A DNA stretch of 64,000 nucleotides from Prorocentrum cordatum (lineage: Eukaryota > Sar > Dinophyceae > Prorocentrales > Prorocentraceae). How positions within the stretch are numbered: the first letter of the stretch is position 1; every line of letters begins with the position of its first letter. This document shows positions 57,348 to 64,000 of the stretch, piece after piece. The notes below the pieces were generated by a model. It had not been told where the DNA came from. It worked only from the letters and a program-made list of their open reading frames with translations, and searched no databases. The DNA lies in the NCBI GenBank assembly GCA_963575745.1, contig CAUYUJ010018638.1, positions 32,501 to 96,500 of the forward strand, written 5' to 3'. Made by a program: the position numbers and the translations under genes.

Positions 57348-57531
57348 ATGGGCCTGTCTTCCACTACCACCACCATAAGTTGGAGGGGGAGGGGGTCCTC
57401 TTCCTCCTCCTCCTCCTCCTCCTCCTCCTCCTCCTCTCTTCCTCCTCTTCTTCCTCCTCCTCCTCGTCCTCCACCTCCTTCTCCCCATCCAGCTGATGGT
57501 GGTGGTGGTGGACAACGGGCCCACCATGGGT
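57348..57531. mobile_element. Family Q, copy 2, enclosing a (TCC)n tract
   Basis: ATGGGCCTGTCTTCCACTAC and GTGGTGGACAACGGGCCCAC form imperfect inverted ends around about 90 bp of TCC triplets (57395-57490). Confidence 0.7.
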
Positions 57532-57591
57532 GGCGGTGGAGGTGCGCTTTTCCGTCTCCCTGAGCCGGGCAGTTGGCACAATTGGGTTTAG

Positions 57592-57735
57592 TGGGACCTG
57601 GTTCAGGGATGTGTACTGGGGGACGCCCCCCCGCCCCGGTCCACTGACCCGAACTGCCGCCACCCGACAAAGCACCAGCTACGGCAGACCTGGTCTAGTG
57701 CTTCTGGCCAGCCTAGGGGCTCCGGGGCCCCTGCT
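57592..57735. repeat. Family P, copy 2
   Basis: GACCTGGTTCAGGGATGTGT, CTGGGGGACGCCCCCC, CCGAACTGCCGCCACCCG and GCTTCTGGCCAG, in the order of 24372-24515. It is followed directly by MITE B. Confidence 0.8.
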
Positions 57736-58027
57736 TGCCGGCCTGGAACAGATCCCTATCCCCATGATGGGCATCTCCTCCTCGCGATGCCAATCTTAGG
57801 GATCCCCTTATTTTCTTGTGGGCGCATCCCTAAGATTGTCATGGCCTTTTGGCGTGCCAATCTTAGGGATAGGGAGGAGGAGGAGGAGGAGGAGGAGGAG
57901 GAGGAGGAGGAGGCGGAGACGGAGGAGGAGGAGGAGGAGGAGGAGGAGGAGGAGGAGGAGGAGGCGGAGGCGGAGGAGGAGGAGGAGGAGGCGGAGGCGG
58001 AGGATAAGCTCGAGGCTGGTAACCTAC
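57731..58027. mobile_element. MITE family B, copy 2, with a triplet expansion in its right end
   Basis: The element at 57736-58022 begins TTGCCGGCCTGGAACAG and ends CTCGAGGCTGGTAA. CCTGC/CCTAC flank it (5 bp, one mismatch). About 130 bp of GGA/GCGGA triplets (57874-58003) lie inside the right inverted repeat, between GGGATAGGG and ATAAGCTCGAGG, where copy 1 has none. Confidence 0.9.
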
Positions 58028-58154
58028 CACCAGCGGGCCCGCGGGAGCGCGGGCTCGCCTCCGGGGGCCCGACGGGGGCGCCGCGGAGAGCATCAGGGAG
58101 GCGCCGTCCACGGCAGGAGCGGGGGCCCATGAGAACGGAGGGGGGGCGGTAACG

Positions 58155-58359
58155 GAGGATCGGGTCGGGCGAAAGGGGGGATAGCAAAGGGGGGGTTTGA
58201 GAATCAGCTCACGTAGCTGATTTTCCAGGCGCCTCCCGGCGCCGGGAGGCGCCCATGTATCGAGGAATGGGCCCCTCGGTGGGGCCCAAACCAGCTGCAT
58301 GCAGCAGATTTCGTAACACCCCCTTTCCCAATCCCCCCCTTTCGCCCGGCCCGAGAGGA
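58155..58359. mobile_element. MITE family A, copy 4
   Basis: The element at 58160-58354 runs from TCGGGTCGGGCGAAAG to TTTCGCCCGGCCCGA. The 5-bp duplication GAGGA lies at 58155-58159 and 58355-58359. Confidence 0.94.
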
Positions 58360-58477
58360 GAGGGGACGAGGCGGAGCGAGGGGGGGACGAGGAGGAGCGA
58401 TTGTAGAGAGGGGACGAGGGGGAAACAGGGGGGAGCAGGGCGGACGGAGGAGATGGGGACGAGGGGGAGCGACTGTA

Positions 58478-58695
58478 GAGACCTCCCAGATGGGGTCGGA
58501 GCAGGTGGGGTCGACGGATCGCGCCGCCTCGCCGAGTCACCGGCGATGCATCGGCGATGCACGGGCGGTGCATCGTCGACGTTTGCGATGCATCGGCGAC
58601 GTCGACGTGGCGCAAATCGGGCTGCACATCGAGCCGCATCGGCGATGCATCGGCGATGCGGCGCGATCCTCCGACCCCATCTAGGACGCCTCGAG
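58478..58695. repeat. Family O, copy 3
   Basis: GACCTCCCAGATGGGGTCGG at the left and CCGACCCCATCTAGGACGCC at the right are inverted. GGCGATGCATCGGCGATGC palindromes lie inside. Confidence 0.88.
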
Positions 58696-58724
58696 ATTGG
58701 GGAAGGGCGGATCCGCGTCACGCC

Positions 58725-58915
58725 TGGGGAACAAGTGAGACGGGGCAGGCCTTCTCAGAAGGCTCTGGGAAGCCCCCTGGCCTTCTGAGAAATTCCTTAC
58801 GCCTCCCCCGCAGGTGCAGACGACCTCTTCAGAGGACCGGAGGGCTTCTGAGAAGCCCCGCCGCCTTCTCAGAAGGCTTTGTCCTTCTCATTTCCCCCCC
58901 TCGCTCGCCGCCGCA
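58725..58915. mobile_element. Family G, copy 4
   Basis: CCTTCTCAGAAGGCTCTGG, CCTTCTGAGAAATTCC and the right end TTCCCCCCCTCGCTCGCCGC. The left end is degraded. Confidence 0.82.
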
Positions 58916-59904
58916 ATGAAAGGAGAAGGAAGGAAGGTGGAAGAAAGATCAGGAACACCATCAAACCCACAACGACCGCAAACGGTACAACTGGTCGGGA
59001 GTCGGTTCTAAGCAACTGGTCGCAAATCCGGATCGGCGCTGCCCGTTCTGGTCGGGAGAACTGTAAGTGAGGCATAATGATCATCATGGCGACCATCGTC
59101 ACCTGAGCAAGGAGAGGGTATAAACTTTGCTTCATCGCGCCAACCTCCCACCCGTATCACCACAACGCGTTGTCGTGTGTGTGTGGGTGTCGGGTGTGTT
59201 TTCTTCCTGGTCTTCAACTTCGGAGATGCGCTCCATTGACCACCACTGAACCAACTACACTGTTTTGATGGCGTAGCCCGCGTCTCGTGGGCACACGGAA
59301 ATGCTGGCGGCGAGCGCCTGTAAATGCGCGGTGCCTGAGAGCGTGGCGCCTTCGATCGCGCCTTCGACCGTTTGCTCTTCATCTTTTCCATCTGCACAAG
59401 TGCGCAACAATGAGCTCTTCCGCGATCTGGTCTGGTGCCAGACGGCGCGTCGTGCTCAACGTCCGCCGCTGACAACAAATGTGAGCGCGTCTGTGTGTAG
59501 TTACGTGTCACTCCAATATGTCGCCTGCGCTCCTCCCCTCTTCTTCCCATCTCCCCTGCCACTCCCCTCCTTCGCGACTGCCCCCTCGCGAATGATGTTG
59601 CGGATCCCCTCTGGGCGGATCTGGTATCTCCACGCCGCACGATTTGGGCTGGGCGCGCGCGCCTCTTCGTACGACATTCATTCTGCGCCGCGCCGCTGCG
59701 AGCCCAGCCCCACTCGTAGAACATCACCCGCCTACAGTCAGAACTGGTAGGAAGGATGCACGGCAAGGATGCAAGGGTCTTGGACGCTCATGCCGAGGCT
59801 CTGAGAGGTGGACCGAAGATGGCCGAAGAGGCAAGGATGCAAGGGTACCCTTGGGAAATCGATCATCCTTACTGTCAATGTCAACTGTAATCGGCGGTGG
59901 ACCT
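58916..59904. other. No recognisable gene
   Basis: Balanced composition with short frames on both strands. Nothing can be assigned. Confidence 0.35.
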
Positions 59905-60050
59905 CCCTTTAGGAAACCACCTTGAATGAAAACGGCCTAGGACCGAAACCGACGGACCTGGACCCGCAAAAATGACGGCAGCGACGCCCTCTCGCGAGCC
60001 GGAAACGGCCAGTTCACTAATCGACGTGTCAGGGTAGGAGGTCGATCAAC
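59905..60050. repeat. Family N, copy 2
   Basis: TGAATGAAAACGGCCTAGGA, GCGACGCCCTCTCGCGAG and CACTAATCGACGTGTCAGGG. Homologous to 31745-31895. Confidence 0.75.
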
Positions 60051-60079
60051 CTCCGACTGCAACGTTTCCCTCCCGGCGC

Positions 60080-60480
60080 AACGGTCCCAGGATGGCCCCA
60101 AGACCACCCCAACCACGAACCCACGGGCGCCCCAAGACGGCTGAACCATGCGCGGAGAGAGCAGGCCCAGAACGATCGAAACACTCCCTCCAGCGGCGCC
60201 AAGATGTCTCCACAAGGCCCTATCAGGCCCCAACAAGCCCCCCAAAAAGCACCACAGCTGAACCCCTGAACAAAATAAGCATTGAAAGACGTGAGGCGAT
60301 TCAACGTCTCATTCTGTCCACGGCAAAGCCCCAGGACAGCCCCAGAGGGCCCGAACAAGGTCCAACAATAGCATCCAGAAAGCAGGAACACGACCCCCAA
60401 AACGGCCCAACGCCGCGTCGAAACAACTGCAAGATGGCTCCAAAATCCGCCCTGACGGCCTCAAGATAACTCCACCAAAC
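60080..60480. repeat. CCAAGA-type degenerate repeat, weak
   Basis: CCAAGACGGCTG, CCCCAACAAGCCCCC and CAAGATGGCTCCAAAA words. Confidence 0.5.
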
Positions 60481-60589
60481 ATCCTCTGGGAAATACGGCA
60501 AAACAAATCGCGCCTAAGTCGGCCCAAGAGCGCCTGGCAGAACAAGCCTGCTCAAATCTCGGTGATGCTGCTCTGGAACGGTGGAGGGC

Positions 60590-61051
60590 TCAGCCGCAGG
60601 CACACGGAGAAATACACAAGCGAGCAAACGTTCTATGGTAGGTCGCCAACGGCCCCGACCATGTAGCTTTTGGAACGAAGAACTCATCCTCCTCCTCCTG
60701 CTCCTCCTCCCTCCCAAACTGATCCCCATCGTAAGCCACATCTGCATCCACACCCCTATCCTCCTCGTGTTCTTTTGTCATCCTCCTCTTGTAGGTCGCC
60801 CACGGATGTAACTCGCGACCCGCCATCTTGGACAGGATGAGATCGGAAGTGACCAAGGACATGAAGAGTCCTTGCCCCAACGGGCACAGTCTCTTGCCGC
60901 GTCGCTCTCCCATCCCAGGGAAGAAATATCGAAATGAGGAGGCCCACGCAATGGCCCTCCCTCGTCCCTGATCATCACGACCTCGGTCTCTCTGGCCCTC
61001 GCTCGAACAACTGCCGACCGTGTTGACCGCACGACATACTACAGACCGCAC
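60590..61051 (-). CDS. Hypothetical open frame, doubtful
   Basis: 153 codons with an ordinary-looking middle (GKRLCPLGQGLFMSLVTSDL, then an acidic EEEQEEEDEF stretch that coincides with a GGA/TCC run). No domain is recognised. It may be an exon or a chance frame. Confidence 0.2.
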   Translation of the reverse strand: MRSVVCRAVNTVGSCSSEGQRDRGRDDQGRGRAIAWASSFRYFFPGMGERRGKRLCPLGQGLFMSLVTSDLILSKMAGRELHPWATYKRRMTKEHEEDRGVDADVAYDGDQFGREEEQEEEDEFFVPKATWSGPLATYHRTFARLCISPCACG

Positions 61052-62069
61052 GATTCACTCATTAGGCCTGACCCCCCCCCACACTAATCTTATTGCAAAC
61101 GGCGTTAGGGCCGCTGGCGGTGGAACCGCCATGTCAGCGTGCAGTACGCCTCAGGACATTCTGAATTTTATTGCAGATGGCGTTGGGGCCGCTGGCGGTG
61201 GAATCGCCATATTAGCGGGCAATAAGCCAAAATACATACTGTACAAATACCGTGTGGACGAGAAACACGTCATGGTGCGATTGACTCAAGATACTGGCGT
61301 TCGGGGATTTCCCAAATTCGTCTCTAGCTGCGTGAGACAGCGGGAAATCCTGGAAATCTTGAAACGAATCATTATCATGCCTTCCTGCTCCTCTGAACCG
61401 TTGATGTGGTCAGCTTTCAGCTTCTCCTGGGACATTGTCTTTTCGCTCCCAGGAGCTCTCGCGCCAGGCCCGAATGCAGCACAATCTGCCAGAGCTAAGT
61501 ACCCACGAAGCTCGCTGATTCGACTGCTGCCCACCTCAAAGGACCACGTCACCCAACACCCCGAACACATAAAAAAAACGTCGTGCAATGATGTGCAGCC
61601 GGAGCGCGGCTACGAGGACACGGCCCAAGCGTCAAGACCACGTCAAGAACCAGCCCCGAGCAAAACAAAAACGTCTTGCAGTGATCTGCCGCTGGAGCGC
61701 GGCGACGAGGACACGAGGTCCAAGAACGCAAGTGCCTTCGCTGACGGCCAGGGGGCCCACGGAGATACCCTGGACGAGGCACGTCCCCAAATGGACAGCA
61801 CGAGCACGAAGGGCATCAAAAATCGCTCGTACCGGATCTACGGAGGACCTTTGGCTGACCCATCACGCCCTTCTCCGCATCGAATCCGTGTCGAATCCGT
61901 GTCGAATCCATGTCGCACTCGACGAATCCGCATCGAATCGACGTCGAATCCACGCCACGTCCGCGCTGAGTCCGCATCGGGCCCGCTTCGGGCACAAGAG
62001 AAGAGACCAATGTTTCGGACAGACGAGGTCCCCCGACGATGCGACGTACGATACCCGCCCAAAAACTAA
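61020..62069 (+). CDS. Hypothetical open frame with internal repeats, doubtful
   Basis: 349 codons. Two DNA-level duplications lie inside it: a unit of about 85 bp (GGCGTTAGGGCCGCTGGCGG and GGCGTTGGGGCCGCTGGCGG) and a later pair around GGAGCGCGGCTACGAGGACA and GGAGCGCGGCGACGAGGACA. Between them is a protein-like stretch (RVDEKHVMVRLTQDTGVRGF). No family is recognised. Confidence 0.25.
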   Translation: MLTARHTTDRTIHSLGLTPPHTNLIANGVRAAGGGTAMSACSTPQDILNFIADGVGAAGGGIAILAGNKPKYILYKYRVDEKHVMVRLTQDTGVRGFPKFVSSCVRQREILEILKRIIIMPSCSSEPLMWSAFSFSWDIVFSLPGALAPGPNAAQSARAKYPRSSLIRLLPTSKDHVTQHPEHIKKTSCNDVQPERGYEDTAQASRPRQEPAPSKTKTSCSDLPLERGDEDTRSKNASAFADGQGAHGDTLDEARPQMDSTSTKGIKNRSYRIYGGPLADPSRPSPHRIRVESVSNPCRTRRIRIESTSNPRHVRAESASGPLRAQEKRPMFRTDEVPRRCDVRYPPKN

Positions 62070-62584
62070 AGCTGATCATTTAATTCCGAGCCACCTGTAT
62101 GGTGTCTCCAGAGCGGGGGGCGATTTAGGCCACTCAGCTGCACACGATGGTGCCATCGGTGGTCCAGCGGAACCGCGCCCCTGCGAGACTCCAACCCACT
62201 GTCCCGTGCATCCTGGGCGCCCTGCTCCGCAGACCCCTGACGCCTCGCTACTGAGCGCGTCCTCTCGTACTTCTGTCACCTTTGGTCTGTCCGTGCAGTA
62301 TGGGATTACACTCTTTGCTTTCCCATGTGTCTCTCCGTCCTCCTCTGCCCCTCTCCCTCTCTACACGTACGTATATGTATGGATGCCGTCATACTGCACA
62401 TTCGTATGCATGCATGTAAACCACGCGCGCGCTTCGCGCGCTTAGGTCCTAGTCACAGCTGCACTACGTGTTGCGGCTCTTGCTCTGGCTCGTCTGATCT
62501 GCGGCGCTGCAAAGCCCGCCGCGTGTGGGCATGGCAGACCCGCCTCGCCTCCCTCCCCCTCCACCTCACTACTCGTCGTCGCCT

Positions 62585-62740
62585 CCTTCTTCTCCTCCTC
62601 CTCCTCCTCTTCTCATCCTCCTCCTCCTCCTTCCCTCCTCCTCCTCTTCTCTCCTCCTCTTTCTCCTCCTCCTCCTCCTCCTCCTCCTCCTCCTCCTCCT
62701 CCCCCTCCTCCTCCTCCTCCTCCTCCTCCTCCCCGCGCCT
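62585..62740. repeat. (TCC)n tract
   Basis: TCC/CTC triplets with few interruptions. Confidence 0.95.
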
Positions 62741-62904
62741 CTGCTTCTGCCTCTGCTCTCCCTAATCCCTTATCAGATCATCCTCGTTACTCTATTTTCA
62801 CTCCTCCTCGTTCTCATCCGTTTCCTCTTCCTTCTCCCCCTCTTCCTGATCTCCCTGTTCCATGTTCTGTTCATCCCCCCCCTCCTTTTTCTCGTGTTGC
62901 AGCT

Positions 62905-62972
62905 GAGGCTCCTACAGGGCTTCCAGGAGGGTCTCCTGAGGCTCCCACAGGGCTTCCAGGAGGGTCCCGGGC
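62905..62972. repeat. 33-bp direct duplication
   Basis: CAGGGCTTCCAGGAGGGTC occurs twice, each preceded by GAGGCTCC. Confidence 0.85.
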
Positions 62973-63086
62973 CCAAGCAGGATGGCCAGGCGAGGGAGTC
63001 AGGGCTATGGTGTCAGGCCCTGGGCGTGGTAAGGCTGGGGTGATTGAAGACGGCTGGGAACCCTACAATCTCAGACGCGCTCTGAG

Positions 63087-63265
63087 TCGGGCGAAAGGGG
63101 GGGATAGCAAAGGGGGGGTTGAGAATCAGCTCACGTAGCTGATCTTCCTGGCGCCGGAGGCGGCTATGTATCGAGGAGTGGGCCACTCGGTGGGTCCGAA
63201 ACCAGCTGCATGCAGCAACTTCCGTACCCCCCCCTTTCCCAATCCCCCCCTTCCGTCCGGCCCGA
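63087..63265. mobile_element. MITE family A, copy 5, slightly shortened ends
   Basis: TCGGGCGAAAGGGGGGGATA to TTCCGTCCGGCCCGA. It lacks the first five bases of the left end, and no clear flanking duplication is seen. Confidence 0.88.
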
Positions 63266-63285
63266 AAGGAAGAGAGCACGAGGCG

Positions 63286-63400
63286 CGTCCGTCTGTGATG
63301 ACATCCCGCTTGGTGGTGTGGGCCTGGATGATGCCCCAGCGGAAGTACGCGCTGGCGCCCCGCACGGCCATGATCATCGCCAGCTGCCTGCTGGTCGACG
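63286..63400 (-). CDS. Candidate exon of an unknown gene
   Basis: A minus-strand frame contains QLAMIMAVRGASAYFRWGII and QAHTTKRDVITDG, with ordinary protein-like residue use inside otherwise GC-rich repeats. Possible acceptors AG/GCAGCTGGCG and AG/GTCGGGCG precede it; the donor is not clear. It has the same orientation as the cytidylyltransferase gene. Family unknown. Confidence 0.3.
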
Positions 63401-63509
63401 CGTGCTTCGCCCGACCTGCCCCTGCCACCCCTCCGACACGACGAAGAACAAAGGCGAGACCGTCGAACTTGCGGAAGTCCGCGCGGACCTCTTGGATCGG
63501 TGCCTCGAC

Positions 63510-63655
63510 GGCGAGCGCGGGGGGGAATCGGGAAGGCGGGCCTTCTGTGAAAGGCTCGGAAGTTCCCCGGCCTCCCGAGAAGCCCCGCCGCCTTCTGCGA
63601 GGGCCTTCTCCTTCCCCCTTCCCCCCCCTCGCTCGCCGCCGAGCAGAGGGGGTGG
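63510..63655. mobile_element. Family G, copy 5
   Basis: AGGCTCGGAAGTTCCCCGGC, CTCCCGAGAAGCCCCGCC and the right end TTCCCCCCCCTCGCTCGCCG. Confidence 0.75.
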
Positions 63656-63826
63656 GCGAGCTCAGCGCGGGGCCCTCGTCGGGACCGTCGGGCGCCCCCC
63701 CCCCCCCCCCCGCCTCGCGCCCCCGCCCTCCTCTCGGAGGAGGGCCAGTCGAGACGACATGGAGGGCCGTTCGCCCGTTGACTACAAGCACGCCGCATCT
63801 ACACCGTGCCATGTTTGGACTCCCTT

Positions 63827-64000
63827 CGGCGGCGAGCGAGGGGGGGAAGCGAAACGAAGAGAGCGTTTTTCAAAAGGCCGCGGGACTTCTCAGAAGTCCT
63901 CGCGACTTCTGAGACGTTTTTTGTCTTACTGAAAGGCTTAGACATCTTCTCAGAAGGCCGTGGACAACCGAGCCTTCCGAGAAGGCCTTCTCCTTCTCCA
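63827..64000. mobile_element. Family G, copy 6, cut by the window end
   Basis: The left end GGCGGCGAGCGAGGGGGGAA is intact, followed by CTTCTCAGAAGTCC and CCTTCCGAGAAGGCCTTCTC. The right inverted end lies beyond the window. Confidence 0.85.

Overview
The window looks like nuclear DNA of a dinoflagellate. Three things point there. It is GC-rich and packed with short inverted-repeat elements and simple repeats. A gene on the minus strand is split by introns that start with GC instead of GT and end with AG followed by G. It also carries an intact LINE with RNase H of the kind common in dinoflagellate genomes. I cannot name the species. No prokaryotic operon, CRISPR array, rRNA operon or tRNA was recognised.

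Two transcription units stand out. (1) A CTP:phosphocholine/phosphoethanolamine cytidylyltransferase-like gene lies on the minus strand. Its catalytic domain is split over four short exons (51766-51633, 48665-48561, 41686-41594, 37499-about 37334). About 0.5 kb of coding sequence is spread over 14.4 kb, and the introns hold more than twenty repeat elements. (2) A LINE lies on the plus strand at about 16.9-23.0 kb. ORF1 (17076-18254) encodes a zinc-finger and coiled-coil protein. ORF2 (about 18241-22968) encodes an endonuclease, reverse transcriptase, zinc finger and RNase H. Weak candidate exons of other minus-strand genes lie at 9909-9779, 53776-53658 and about 63400-63286.

Most of the rest is dispersed elements of 120-290 bp without coding capacity, named here families A to S. 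Families A, B, C, J and M have inverted or imperfectly inverted ends and target duplications, mostly of 5 bp. Families A, J and S all begin TCGGG and end CCCGA. Three nested insertions are visible: C inside S, G inside F, and J inside a tandem repeat.

Between these lie large simple-sequence blocks: (GGA/TCC)n in many places, ATGT/ATGC at 7.1-7.6 kb, CAT-type at 10.9-11.95 kb and CA/CACG at 32.5-33.1 kb. Minisatellites include a 74-bp unit at 13.98-14.59 kb, a satellite at 37.9-38.5 kb, an 89-bp unit at 42.9-43.2 kb, a unit of about 160 bp at 54.15-55.37 kb and an 18-bp unit at 55.8-56.1 kb. Long open frames inside these blocks are a by-product of composition and are not annotated as genes.
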